From Setophaga petechia (Eukaryota > Chordata > Aves > Passeriformes > Parulidae): DNA of 64,000 nucleotides. The notes under the pieces are model-generated. The model was given only the letters and a program-made list of their open reading frames with translations. It was not told the DNA's origin and searched no databases. Made by a program: the position numbers and the translations under genes. Below are positions 35,994-49,600 of the stretch, piece by piece; position 1 is the stretch's first letter, and the number at the start of each line of letters is the position of its first letter. Location: contig JANCRA010000017.1 in NCBI GenBank assembly GCA_024362935.1, forward strand, positions 186,001 to 250,000, written 5' to 3'.

Positions 35994-38900
35994 CATATTT
36001 TACTCTACACATATCAAAATCTAAGCCTGAAAATCTATAAATGTAAATAGATAATAAAATATAATTATAGCCCATCTATAACTATATACATATCCACATT
36101 TAACTATACAGATCTATCAATATATGTGCATATAAAGTGAACACTATCATCTACAAATGGAACGATAACCACTAATAAATAGAACCATAGAACTCTATAA
36201 ACACATCTACAAACAGAGGAGTTCTACCTGCCCGATGGTCACAGGCTCTCCCCTGCCTCTTCCTGCCCTGCAGGGCAGCCCTCCCGGAGACGTTGGTCAC
36301 ACGGCATCTGGGGAGCAAAGGGAACGCTCAGTCAATATTGGCCCTTCTGCACCTTTCCCTTGGGCAGCAACTGTCCTTCTACCAGGGGCTGTCAAAGATG
36401 GCCTGAAAGGCAGACTCTCACTTGGCAATTTGAAGCAATGTGCCCTTAAAAGAACAGGGCCCATTCCAAGTGTTCAAAGTGGGCTTCAAAACATTGAAGT
36501 ATCTCGATAAAGTCTCAGCCCCCGCAGTGCAAAGGGCACCCAGGAGAGCTTGAAACACAGACTGTCCCAGCTGCCACAAGGAAGCCCAGCCTCGTTCTTT
36601 CTCTGAGCTGACAGAGAGACCTCAGTCCTCTCACTGAAATGGCTGAAGCTGAGGGTGCTGGGAGCTGAGTCATGAACCGGCTCCATTACCTGCCATCTAC
36701 AAACTGCCCTCTGCAGGGAGCAGCAGCTGCTCCAACTCGACCAGCAGCTCTGGCAGGAAGGGCTGGGAGGGACAGAGCTCCCTACGAGGCCTGCAGGCTG
36801 CACCAGCTTAGCTAAGGAATGGATCCAAAGTGCTCCTTCTCTCCTCTTAGGCCTCCCTAATCAGGGGTCATTCAAGCTTTTCCTTCTGATACTGGAGTTC
36901 CTGTGATTTTTCAATTGGTTGGCCTCTGATGTTGTGCTCGTTGCTTTTCTTGTGGGTCAGGACCAATACCAGCAGACTGGTACTATATTCAGTCAGTGAT
37001 TTGGACTTCTGCCCTGACTTTTTGCTCTTTTTTTCCCCTGTTCCTTCAAGAGTCGCTCAGCCCGGCCTCCCCTGGCACCCTGCAGCAAATTTATCCAGCA
37101 ACTTCAGCACAAAACTGGGACACCCGGCTCGGCGGCGCAACTCCCACAAGGTCAGGTTTATTCCCTGCTCTCGCGCCCCAGCAGAGGACTCGGTGTCAGA
37201 GCCTCTGGAGAAGCGTGGAGGGCAGGGCTCAGGGAGGTTGTGCCAGTGCAGGATTTGAACTAAAGGCACCAGGAAGCGCCAACCCTGCCCAGAGCAGCCA
37301 TCTCCCAGCTCTCTGAACCAGTGTGGGCTCTGTCCTTACCAGGCTCCTCGGGCTCCTGCGAACTGTTCCTGCAGCTCTCGCTGCCAGATGCGGCTTCCTC
37401 TGCTGCAGCTCTGTTCACAGGCTCCCCTCCTGAAGAATCAGGGGCAACACCAACATTGTCCTGAGCAGAAAAACAGAAAGAAAGGAACCCAAAGATCACT
37501 CACGATTTTGCTGGAATCATATCGGGCATACAATGACTCTCCTTCTCCACTCCCAAAGGCCATGGAGCACAGAGGAGGGAACACTGCCCACACGGTTCAC
37601 ATGACAAGCCTTTTAAACTCAGGACTCGGGGGGCCAAGGTGAAAGTGAAGCTCTTACAAAATGACCTTTGAGACAAAACACAAACACACAAAACCAGAAG
37701 ACACCAAGTCAGGGGACGTGCCCCCACGCTCTGACCCTGCCTTATCCCAGAGCTGTGAGAAATCAGCCAGCACACAGCCAGGGGCTCTCCTTGCTGCCAG
37801 CCCTGCTGCCAGAAAGGGCAGAGCTCGCCGCCAGCCCTGCCCAGGGCTGTGCGCTGCAAACGCACAGGCCAAGCACACATTTCTGCCTGGGCGTCTCAGC
37901 ACCCCCAGCCAACCGCTCACACAACCCATCACAAGGTGCTGCTTCTCGGAGCCCTCTGCTGCTGCCCCACGGGTGTCATCCAGGCAAACATTTCTGCACC
38001 CAGGCTATTTCCACGATCGCATTTGTGATCAGTGGCAAAAATCTGTAAATCGTTAGGGTGGGGAAAAAAAAGCAACCCAAAAGACCGGAAAAGCCAGACA
38101 ACCAAGCAGTGTTTCTATTCCACCGAGGAACTAAATGTTCACAATGAAGCAAATTAACTTTGGACACGAAGATATTCTCACTGTGACCAGTTCTGGAATA
38201 TTCATCTCTTCTGCCATAGCCCGTCCATCAGAACCCTAAAGACTCTAAAGATGGTTCCGAGCCTGCAATGTTTCCTTTTGTTATGGAATAAAATGCTCCT
38301 CTAAACTGCCGTGTGTGACTTTACAGAAGACAAAAGTCATGCCACTTGAGAATAAGGTATTGGTAAATCCAAAAAAACACACTCTGCCCCTTGAGTCATA
38401 ATCACAAATGTACTGCAGGCAATGGGTCAGCACACCAACAGAGAGAGAGACATTCTCTGGCCAACACGTGTAATAATCTGCAAAAGGACAGGGAGCTGCA
38501 GCTGCAGCCCAGCCCCAGCCACGGCTCTGGCAGCGCCTACACGCACGGCAGGGCTCACACAGCAGCAGCAGCAGCAGCTGCAGCCCTTGCTTTGCCTTGG
38601 CCTTCCCACCCAAAAGAGGCACAGCCCACATCTGCTGCAGCTGCAACAGAGGCACCTCTGGCATGCCCCTCCCCACACGGGACACTTGGCGCCTTCAGTG
38701 CCACTTCTCCAAACGCTCTTCTCCTCTTTCCCAGCAAGTAAAACCTCTTCTTCATCCCCTCTTTTAGAAATCTTTCTTTACCAAGAATAATTCAATAACT
38801 AAATCATGATGAAATAAGTTCAATTAAAGAAGCCTCTGCTTCTCAGCCGTGTAACAGGGTTCAAAAGCGCTCAGTCCAGCCCCTTTTATCCCCATCCAAT

Positions 38901-40332
38901 GGAATTACCTGCGCAGAGGGAGATCTTTCAGACAGGGACCTCCTGATCTCCCGAATCATCTTCTCCACAGCAAGGCCCAGATCTGCCGGTGGCCATTCCT
39001 CCTCCCCAGGGGCGTTCTGTGCTGCACAAGCCGCACTGCCGGGTGCAGCGCTGCGCCCTGAAGTGCCCGGGGTGGCTGCAAGAATCCAAACACATTGGTC
39101 AGGCTCCACAACGTGGCCGTGGGACACAGAGCTCTAGCGCTGCTGTGGATCAAACATGACGGGAAGCACACAGCACAAGCAGGCAGAGAATCTTTTGGCC
39201 TCCTAGCTGCCCCTGCCTAGTAGGCTTGACAACTTCTGGCCGAGAATGACAGAGCCTTGTGGAAAACTACTTCAAAACGGTCACTTTTCACGACCTTTTG
39301 GAAAAACAAGGCTACAACTCTTTTCCTACCTCGCGAGTCGCAGGCTGGGGGCTGCTGCTCCCTGTGGAGCTGCTGGAAGCGGCAGGGCTGCATGGCCAGC
39401 ACCTCCCGCTCGGCCGGAGGCAGCTGCTCCCCGTGGAGCTCCTGCGAGCGGCTGCGGGGCCCCTCCGGCCCGAGCGGCAGAGGCCGCTCCCCGTGCAACC
39501 CGAGCAAGTGGCAGGGCGGGATGCCGAGCACCTCCCGCTCGGCGGGCAGCGGCCGCTCCCCGTAGAGCTCCTGGAAGCGGCTCGGCCCCTCCCGCCGGGC
39601 CGGCAGCGGCCGCTCCCTGTGCAGCAGGTGGAAGCCGCAGGGCGGGCGCCGGGCGAGCAGCGGCCGCTCCCCGGGGCGCTGCTGCAGGCGGCCGGGCCGG
39701 GGGCTGCGCAGCTCCCGCCCGTCCGGCAGCGTCCGCTCCCTGTGCAGCAGGAGGAAGCCGCTGGGCGGGCGCCCGGCCGGCAGCGGCGGCCGCTCCCTGG
39801 GCAGCGGCGTGAAGCGCCCGCGCCCGCGCCCGCGCCGCCCGGCCGCCTGCAGCGGCCGCGCCCCGGGGCGCTGCTGGGAGCCGCAGGGCGGTCCCGGCCC
39901 GCGGCCCTCCCGGCCCGCCGCCGGCCGCTGCCTGTTGGCCGCGCTCCGGCGCTTGATGCGGAGCAGGAGGTCGGGGCGGTCGCGGCGAAAGCAGGGGTTG
40001 CTGTAGTGGAGCCAGGCCCCGGCATCGCCCGGCGCAGCCGAGCCGAGCCAGCCCGGCACCTTGCGGAAGCCGTAGCGGTAGAGCTGCCGCACGAAGCTGC
40101 GGAACTGCGTGGCCCTGAAGGTGGGCGGCACCGGGGCCGGCCCGTGGCCACGGCCCCTGTGGGCGTGGCCCGAGCTGAGCAGCTCCCGCTCCAAGAGGGA
40201 GCGGTCGAGGAGCAGCCCCTGGGCGCGGCTGTCCCAGCGCACGGAGCAGACGCGGGGGCTGTTCACCAGGCGCCAGAGCTTGGCGGGGAAGGTGCCGGCG
40301 CTGAGCCCGGCGGGCAGCGGCAGCTCCGCCAT
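34640..40332 (-). CDS. HSF5-like gene, unit 4 (494-residue variant)
   Basis: Exons are 39330-40332, 38909-39075, 37340-37460 and 34640-34833. Exon 1 is 15 bp longer than in unit 1: three GCGCCC hexamers in place of one near 39814-39836 add four Arg/Gly residues after the DNA-binding domain, and a rewritten patch near 39889-39925 adds one more and changes GRPPCG to GPGPPCG. Both changes keep frame and lie just outside the DNA-binding domain. Everything else matches unit 1. Confidence 0.72.
39814..39836 (-). other. Coding GCGCCC expansion, unit 4
   Basis: Units 1, 2, 3 and 5 have a single GCGCCC step here, while units 4 and 6 have three. The added 12 bp insert four alternating Gly/Arg residues in the linker after the DNA-binding domain and keep the frame. 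Confidence 0.9.
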
Positions 40333-40538
40333 GGCGTCGATCGCCGACTGCGGCCACAACGCCCGCGGCGCAACGGCCGCGGCTGCGCCGGCGGCGCGCG
40401 GCCTCAGGGGAGCGCTGCGCTCGGGCCCGCGCGCGCCCAGCGCGGCCCCAGCGCGGGCCGGACTGGGCGGGGACGAGCGCGGCAGAGCCGCGGCTGCGGG
40501 CACTGCGCGGGCGGGGCGGCTCCGGGGCGGGCCGGGCT

Positions 40539-40588
40539 CGGCTCGGCTCGGCTCGGCTCGGCTCGGCTCGGCTCGGCTCGGCTCGGCT
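40539..40588. repeat. CGGCT pentamer tract, 10 copies, unit 4
   Basis: Ten perfect repeats, as in units 1 and 2. Confidence 0.97.
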
Positions 40589-43500
40589 CGGCACAGCACG
40601 GCAGGTTATCCCCACGCTGCATCCCGTGCCTGGGTAACCGTCGGTGACAGAGAGGAAGGACATTGCTCTGTCTTGGCTGCGGAAAGGATGAAAAGGGGCG
40701 ATTAGGACCTGCCCCTTCCTCCCGCACACATTCATTTGGGCTCCTTTTCAGCAGACTAGCTGGTTTTATCTCACTGTGTCTGCCTGTCTTTGGCAGAGTT
40801 GGCACATCTCTCGTGAATTGGAGTCAGCTACAGCAACAGGAAGGGGCAGCAGTTTTGTCAGCATTGATACCAAAGCCAAAGTGGGGCCCCATGGATGGAT
40901 GTTGCTTTCTTCAAGGGATTTTTGGCCTAGAGTCATAGCAAACTCACACTGGTGTCTTCCCAAACGGCGTTGCCTTTTTTATTTCCACAGGAATCACCTC
41001 TTCTTTTTCTTCCCCCCATCTGGGGAGAGCTGCAATGCAGATGCCTCCTGCAGCCAACTCTTGTCACTGTACACTGACCAAGAAGATCTTGCAGTGGAGA
41101 GAGGCTTCCTAGAGCTGCTGTGGAGAGCTGAAGGGGGAAGCTTTGTCCCTTAGTCTTGAAGTCTTGTTGGGGAGCTGCTCGTGCTCTGGGGGACAGACAC
41201 CAGTGGTGTTCATCCAAGCCTTGCCGGTTCGTTCCTGTAAAGAAAGAAAGAAAGTGTACGGACGCCAGATAGAGCAAAAAGGTGTACGGGAGGGAGACGG
41301 GGAAAAGGAGAGGGGTAATAGAGAAAGGAGCCCTGCAGAGGCAGAGATCAATCTTCATGGAGATAATGATCAATGCTCAGTTGATTGCAAATCTCAGGGT
41401 ACATTTGTATGGTAATGCAGGGTTCAGCAACGCGAGAATACATATAACTGGTTACAAAGTGTTATGTATCGACAAAGAGCTAACCTATGTTTGGTCACGT
41501 ACATAGATTGGCAAAAGTGTCAGCAGGACATTCTGCCCCATATCTTCTCTTCACATCCTTAGAACATCTTGCTTCACATCTCTTTTCCTGGGGTACAACT
41601 TGGCCAACTTCTTCATATTGTTTGCCCAAGGGCAGCATGTTTCTGCTATAAGGCACGTATGCAGGGTTGTGCAGCTTGCTTCTATCCAGTGTCTGCTCAA
41701 AATGCTCTCTACATTCCTGAGCTTCCTGACACACCCCAGAGACTTTGGGGTTGTCATATTGGCAAACAAATTTCAGTCTGGGAACTTTTTGACATTCTTC
41801 AATTACTCGCGTGGGGTTTTTTGTTGTTTTGTTTTGGTTTGGTTTGGTTTTTTGTTGGTTTTTTTTTTTTGTTGTTTGTTTTGTTTTGTTTTGTTTTGTT
41901 GGTTTTTGTTTTTTGTTTTCCTCCAGAACAACTGTCATAATGTAATGCTTCCAGAGAATCTTTTCCTACTTTTTGGGGAACTTCCTTTTGCTCCCGTCCC
42001 AGATCAGGCCAATTCCCAGGGCTCCTTCCCAAAGTGAGCTGTAGCCCATGGCCTCCACTCCCCAGCTGGAACAGAAGGAAGCACAGAGTTTGCTGTTGTG
42101 GGAGGGGAGCTTCTCTTTCCTGCCTGCTTTCCCTTTGGCACAGGTTGGTGTGTGCTCATTTGATAAAGGCAGCTTTAAACTCTGAAGCAATTGCGTTTCA
42201 AACTGCTCCCTTCTCAAGCTCCTCTGTGGGTATCCTTGGACAAAAGGCCTCTTGCTGGGAGCTCCCAGTGGGCAGCTGAAGGAAGGAGATTGATATTTCA
42301 GGGTTGTGACTGCTGAAAGCAGCTGGTTTCTGGAGGTGTCCAGCGCTGGGAGTGGCTTCTTTTCTCACCTGCCTGCAGAAAATGAAGTCGCAAAGTGGGC
42401 ATTTCATTTGTCGGGATGGCCACCAGGGCTGTTTGCCAAGAGGTGGGCTGGCAGAGAGGCAGGTCTCGTGCTAAACTGGCTGTGTGTTTGTTTTGATGGT
42501 GGGGAGCATCAGAGATGCAGACACAGACAGCAGCTGAAGGAACAGTGTGATTTACTGTAATGCAAAAGTGGAAAAAAGAGTCAGGAAAGGATAAGCTAAG
42601 CAACGCACCTCAGCATTATTACAAAAGGGTGCCTCTGGTGATTAAGGAAGATACATCACCAGGTACCCCAATGCTTTGCCGTTCATCCAGAGCTACACAT
42701 CAGCTGGGGGAAGCTGTCCCAGCCAAGCCCTGCAGAGGCACGGCCGGGAACCGGGAAATCCTGCGGTGCCTCCGCCTTTGGCGGCCACGAGGCTTCCGAG
42801 TGCGCTGTGAGAGTAGCCCGGCTCTGATAGTGCTGCACGAGCAACGTGCCAGAGCTTCTGCTGGGGGGACAGCTGGTTTCGTTCTCCTCTTGGTTTTCTC
42901 CCCGAGCCTGCCCAGGAACCAAGGGAGCCGGCTTGGAGCCAGCGCCCCCCAGGCAGGGCCAGATGTGGCCTGGTCCAGATTCTAAATGCTGGAAGCTTTC
43001 CCCAGGGAGTGGAGACCTCGATCCTACTGCTAACTACGCTTTGTTGATGGGTGGGCACGTAGATCCAATTGCTGTTTGTGTCCTTACAAAGTGCACCAGT
43101 AGGGTTGAGTTGCTGAGCACGTGCACAGTTCCATGCAATGCCTTGTGTTCCTGGAAGCTGTACATCCCATTGTCTCCTCTGCAGAAGACACGGGATATGA
43201 CAACAAGGCCAAGTTGTTACCTACTTTTATTTCCTCAGAACTTGTTAGACAATATTTTTTCAAAGGACTGCGTTTGCCTCTCCTCAGCTTTCTTATTTGA
43301 AGCAGAGAGCTGAAGGAGTTTCAGGCCTGTGAGTGCCTGATCTCTCTTTCCCTCAAAAGGCTCTGCCTCTCAGAGCCCCGGTTACCTGCCGGTGCTTTGG
43401 CACGGGAATCATTCATTCCTTAAACTCCATTCCCTAAACACAAGTGGACTTCAACTGCAAAGCCTCTCTTTGCAGTGGGATTGCTTTTGCCCTGCAGCCT

Positions 43501-45300
43501 CCATGGGCAAGGGCTTTGTGGGAGCAGGGGTCATCGGGGCCTGTGTCCTGAAACAGACCCAGGAAAAGGAGCAGATCCTGCTGCCTTCTGCTACTGCTGA
43601 TCCGAGCAGCAAGTCCCCTGGCAGTTCCTTCAGGGAACTTCACACAAAGGGCTTCCATCGTACTAGTGCTTGTGAGGCCTTCTTGCTCCCCAGTTGTCCT
43701 GGATTTTGGAGCATCTCAGCACTTGCGTCCATGGCCCTTCCTTCATGCCCAGCCTGCAGCAGTCACAGTCACTGCTGCCTCCCCCTTGCCGCAGCTCATT
43801 TGCCAAAGTGCTGCCAAAGGCAGCAGAGCTGGCTCAGGATCCCTGTTGGCTTCTGGTCTCTGGGATGAGCTTCAGAGGGACACTTGGAGCACTTCCTAAA
43901 GAGTTGCCCATGGGATGGGCGGTGGATTTGTCCTCCCCGGTGTCAGAGACTGAAATACAATAATTTATGGTTTAAACATTTTCATGGAAGACTTTTGCCT
44001 ACCCCAGCAGAGCTGAGTTACAAAAGCTGCAGAGCTGACCGCCACACCCTGAATGGGGCTCTGAGAGGCCCTACAGGGTTCTCTGAGGAGGAGGAGATAA
44101 AGTAACAGCTCAGGGGCATTCAGGAAGCACAAGCCAATGCCTTCAGGGTGGAGATGACAGCCCCAGGGCTATCACCACAGGTTCACTGCCAGGTTCACAC
44201 AGACCCTGGCACCAAAGCTGGGGGCAGAGAGGCTTTGGGGGAGTGTTGGAAAGCCTCTGGCGAGAGGCAGTGGCCGCCCATCCTCTGCTGGGCAGAGCAG
44301 CCCAGCTGTGGGGCCCTTCACCGGGGAAAAGCTTGTCCACAACAGAGGGGGTGATGTGCCCCATCAAAGGGCCCCCAAAGGGGTGCCCAGACCCCGCACC
44401 AGAGCCCTGCAGCACGATGCCGCAGACCCTCGGTGCAGCAAGGGACAGTGTCCAACTGGCCCCCCACAGGGGAGGCACCTGGGCGTTCCCACCTGCCCAA
44501 AGCGTGTGTGAATCCAGGGAATCCCTCACTCGTCAGGATGTGTGGCGGCGTGGTGTGGGACCCTCACCACCAAGGAGACCGGATGGAGGAGAGCAGCGAG
44601 ACACGGTGGGACCCTTGGACGGGTGATAAAGCTGTCACACATAACCCCCACCACCCATGCAGCCTTCTTTCTCCTCCTTTCTTTTCTCTTTATTTCTCTT
44701 GGCCTCTCTTACGATTCAATAAAATACACCAATTTAGCACAAATCACAGAACACCCGTCGCAGCTGACAAATGGCATTTCTTGCAGATTGCTACGGTCGC
44801 ACTGCTGATCCACGAATACACAAGAACCGATTTCAGCTGAAGAATGTCATTTATTACAAATTGCTACACCCAATTGTTGACAATATAGAACGATACAAAT
44901 CTCATTTTAGGTTAAAACCAGGAATTTATTAGATTATTACAACCAGTCTGTGTAAAAATATACAAATACTAACTTCAGTTAACAAAACTAAATTTATTGC
45001 CAACCTCCACAACAACTCACTATACACAAAGATCAATTAGGCACTTAACAATTTATTACATGTAACTACAAACGAACAAATAGCAACACAACTGCATATA
45101 TAGGAAACAGAACTAAACACTGATATAACAACATCCATGTATACTTAGATAGAAATATACACACAGATGGAATTACAAACAAATATGTATCTATACACGT
45201 ACATATATACAGAGCGTACATCCCTAAACACCACACTTACAGAAACAGTCCTATACAAACAGCAACCCACAAACGTGCACATCCAAATGATAATGCATCT

Positions 45301-46614
45301 CTAGACATTTCTACATAACAGACATGTCTGGAGATGGATAGACATGTCTATCCAAATGGATAATCCAGTTCTAGACATGTCTACATGGAGCTCAAAGCAG
45401 AGGGATCCCAGCTGCCCCATCCTCAACGCCTCTCGCTCGGTCTCCTCCTGCCGTGCAGAGCAGCTCTCCTGGACAGGGACAGCAGATGGCACATCTGGCA
45501 AGCAAAGGGAACACTGAGTGAGTACGGGGACGTTTCCCTTGGCAGCAGCTGCACTTCCATCAGAGCCTCCCCAGGGGGGTCAGAAAGAGAAAGCAGCCGA
45601 GCGGGCCAGGCTGTGGTGAGCGCAGCCGCGGCGGGACTGTCCCGCAGCCCCGGCAGCCCGGCACAGCCGGCACAGCTGCCGGGCCCTGCCGGCACAGCTG
45701 CCTTGCCCAAGGACAGCCCCTGTGCCAGCCGGGGCAGCTGCGCTGAGCAGCCCCAGCACGGGCAGGGCCCGCTCCTGCCCCGCCGGGCAGTGCCCACGGC
45801 CACAGCCCACGGCACCCTCGGCCCCACCTGCCTGCCCGGGCCTGTGGCCTCAGCCGGGCTCTCTCCAGGCTGGCAGCAGCAGGTCCCCGTCCACTGCTCT
45901 TGCTCTTGGCCTTCAGCTCCTCCCTGCTGGCTCCCGTCAGTCTCCGGCTGTCCTCGAGGCCTTCATGGCAGCTGTGGCAAAAAGTGGAGGCTCTGGAATT
46001 GCTTCCAAAGCCTGGCAGGGCTGCAGCCCCGGAGCCCTCAGTGCTCCCTGCTGGCCCCCTCCACCCCCTCAGCCCCGCCATGCTCTGGGTGAACCCCCAG
46101 CCCCCTTCAGTTTCTTCAGCCCCTCACAGTCCTCTCACGCCCCTCAGTCCCTTCTGAGCCATCCCGTCCCCTGAGACACAGAGCCTGTGCCACTTCCCTG
46201 TCACCTCAGCGCCACCATGGCCCTCGGCTGCCCCACAGCCCTCAGCCCCAGCAGCAGCAGCTCAGGGTCACCGTCCCTTCAGCGCCACCGCCCCCCTCAG
46301 CCCCCTCTGTCTCACCGTCCTTCAGCAGCTCCTCAGGGGACAGCGCCTGGGGCCAGCGGCAGCTCCCACCGCTCCAGGGACAGCCGGGGCTGCCAGTGCT
46401 GCTCCGCCCGGCCCGACCGCCAGCTCGGGCCCAGCACAGGGACAAGGGGGCACCGGGGGAAAAGCAAAAAGTGAAAAAGGCAGCCGAGGGGGGAAAGAAC
46501 TACAAATGCAGCCTAGGCCTACACCAACAGCAATCTATCCATCAATCTCTCCATTTAAACATTCCTATTCCTCTTACTATATAACTATACACATTTATAA
46601 AGCTAACTTCATAC

Positions 46615-46657
<43 letters not shown>

Positions 46658-49600
46658 CATATTTTACTCTACACATATCAAAATCTAAGCCTGAAAATCT
46701 ATAAATGTAAATAGATAATAAAATATAATTATAGCCCATCTATAACTATATACATATCCACATTTAACTATACAGATCTATCAATATATGTGCATATAAA
46801 GTGAACACTATCATCTACAAATGGAACGATAACCACTAATAAATAGAACCATAGAACTCTATAAACACATCTACAAACAGAGGAGTTCTACCTGCCCGAT
46901 GGTCACAGGCTCTCCCCTGCCTCTTCCTGCCCTGCAGGGCAGCCCTCCCGGAGACGTTGGTCACACGGCATCTGGGGAGCAAAGGGAACGCTCAGTCAAT
47001 ATTGGCCCTTCTGCACCTTTCCCTTGGGCAGCAACTGTCCTTCTACCAGGGGCTGTCAAAGATGGCCTGAAAGGCAGACTCTCACTTGGCAATTTGAAGC
47101 AATGTGCCCTTAAAAGAACAGGGCCCATTCCAAGTGTTCAAAGTGGGCTTCAAAACATTGAAGTATCTCGATAAAGTCTCAGCCCCCGCAGTGCAAAGGG
47201 CACCCAGGAGAGCTTGAAACACAGACTGTCCCAGCTGCCACAAGGAAGCCCAGCCTCGTTCTTTCTCTGAGCTGACAGAGAGACCTCAGTCCTCTCACTG
47301 AAATGGCTGAAGCTGAGGGTGCTGGGAGCTGAGTCATGAACCGGCTCCATTACCTGCCATCTACAAACTGCCCTCTGCAGGGAGCAGCAGCTGCTCCAAC
47401 TCGACCAGCAGCTCTGGCAGGAAGGGCTGGGAGGGACAGAGCTCCCTACGAGGCCTGCAGGCTGCACCAGCTTAGCTAAGGAATGGATCCAAAGTGCTCC
47501 TTCTCTCCTCTTAGGCCTCCCTAATCAGGGGTCATTCAAGCTTTTCCTTCTGATACTGGAGTTCCTGTGATTTTTCAATTGGTTGGCCTCTGATGTTGTG
47601 CTCGTTGCTTTTCTTGTGGGTCAGGACCAATACCAGCAGACTGGTACTATATTCAGTCAGTGATTTGGACTTCTGCCCTGACTTTTTGCTCTTTTTTTCC
47701 CCTGTTCCTTCAAGAGTCGCTCAGCCCGGCCTCCCCTGGCACCCTGCAGCAAATTTATCCAGCAACTTCAGCACAAAACTGGGACACCCGGCTCGGCGGC
47801 GCAACTCCCACAAGGTCAGGTTTATTCCCTGCTCTCGCGCCCCAGCAGAGGACTCGGTGTCAGAGCCTCTGGAGAAGCGTGGAGGGCAGGGCTCAGGGAG
47901 GTTGTGCCAGTGCAGGATTTGAACTAAAGGCACCAGGAAGCGCCAACCCTGCCCAGAGCAGCCATCTCCCAGCTCTCTGAACCAGTGTGGGCTCTGTCCT
48001 TACCAGGCTCCTCGGGCTCCTGCGAACTGTTCCTGCAGCTCTCGCTGCCAGATGCGGCTTCCTCTGCTGCAGCTCTGTTCACAGGCTCCCCTCCTGAAGA
48101 ATCAGGGGCAACACCAACATTGTCCTGAGCAGAAAAACAGAAAGAAAGGAACCCAAAGATCACTCACGATTTTGCTGGAATCATATCGGGCATACAATGA
48201 CTCTCCTTCTCCACTCCCAAAGGCCATGGAGCACAGAGGAGGGAACACTGCCCACACGGTTCACATGACAAGCCTTTTAAACTCAGGACTCGGGGGGCCA
48301 AGGTGAAAGTGAAGCTCTTACAAAATGACCTTTGAGACAAAACACAAACACACAAAACCAGAAGACACCAAGTCAGGGGACGTGCCCCCACGCTCTGACC
48401 CTGCCTTATCCCAGAGCTGTGAGAAATCAGCCAGCACACAGCCAGGGGCTCTCCTTGCTGCCAGCCCTGCTGCCAGAAAGGGCAGAGCTCGCCGCCAGCC
48501 CTGCCCAGGGCTGTGCGCTGCAAACGCACAGGCCAAGCACACATTTCTGCCTGGGCGTCTCAGCACCCCCAGCCAACCGCTCACACAACCCATCACAAGG
48601 TGCTGCTTCTCGGAGCCCTCTGCTGCTGCCCCACGGGTGTCATCCAGGCAAACATTTCTGCACCCAGGCTATTTCCACGATCGCATTTGTGATCAGTGGC
48701 AAAAATCTGTAAATCGTTAGGGTGGGGAAAAAAAAGCAACCCAAAAGACCGGAAAAGCCAGACAACCAAGCAGTGTTTCTATTCCACCGAGGAACTAAAT
48801 GTTCACAATGAAGCAAATTAACTTTGGACACGAAGATATTCTCACTGTGACCAGTTCCGGAATATTCATCTCTTCTGCCATAGCCCGTCCATCAGAACCC
48901 TAAAGACTCTAAAGATGGTTCCGAGCCTGCAATGTTTCCTTTTGTTATGGAATAAAATGCTCCTCTAAACTGCCGTGTGTGACTTTACAGAAGACAAAAG
49001 TCATGCCACTTGAGAATAAGGTATTGGTAAATCCAAAAAAACACACTCTGCCCCTTGAGTCATAATCACAAATGTACTGCAGGCAATGGGTCAGCACACC
49101 AACAGAGAGAGAGACATTCTCTGGCCAACACGTGTAATAATCTGCAAAAGGACAGGGAGCTGCAGCTGCAGCCCAGCCCCAGCCACGGCTCTGGCAGCGC
49201 CTACACGCACGGCAGGGCTCACACAGCAGCAGCAGCAGCAGCTGCAGCCCTTGCTTTGCCTTGGCCTTCCCACCCAAAAGAGGCACAGCCCACATCTGCT
49301 GCAGCTGCAACAGAGGCACCTCTGGCATGCCCCTCCCCACACGGGACACTTGGCGCCTTCAGTGCCACTTCTCCAAACGCTCTTCTCCTCTTTCCCAGCA
49401 AGTAAAACCTCTTCTTCATCCCCTCTTTTAGAAATCTTTCTTTACCAAGAATAATTCAATAACTAAATCATGATGAAATAAGTTCAATTAAAGAAGCCTC
49501 TGCTTCTCAGCCGTGTAACAGGGTTCAAAAGCGCTCAGTCCAGCCCCTTTTATCCCCATCCAATGGAATTACCTGCGCAGAGGGAGATCTTTCAGACAGG

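Larger units (their letters stand above)
31954..42614. repeat. Tandem array unit 4 (10,661 bp)
   Basis: The length gain over unit 1 is again 15 bp, but here it lies inside coding exon 1 (12 bp of GCGCCC repeats plus 3 bp), while the pentamer tract stays at 10. Unit 4 shares this insertion, the T at 34503 and GGGTACAACTT near 41596 with unit 6 but not with unit 5, which lies between them. Confidence 0.98.
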
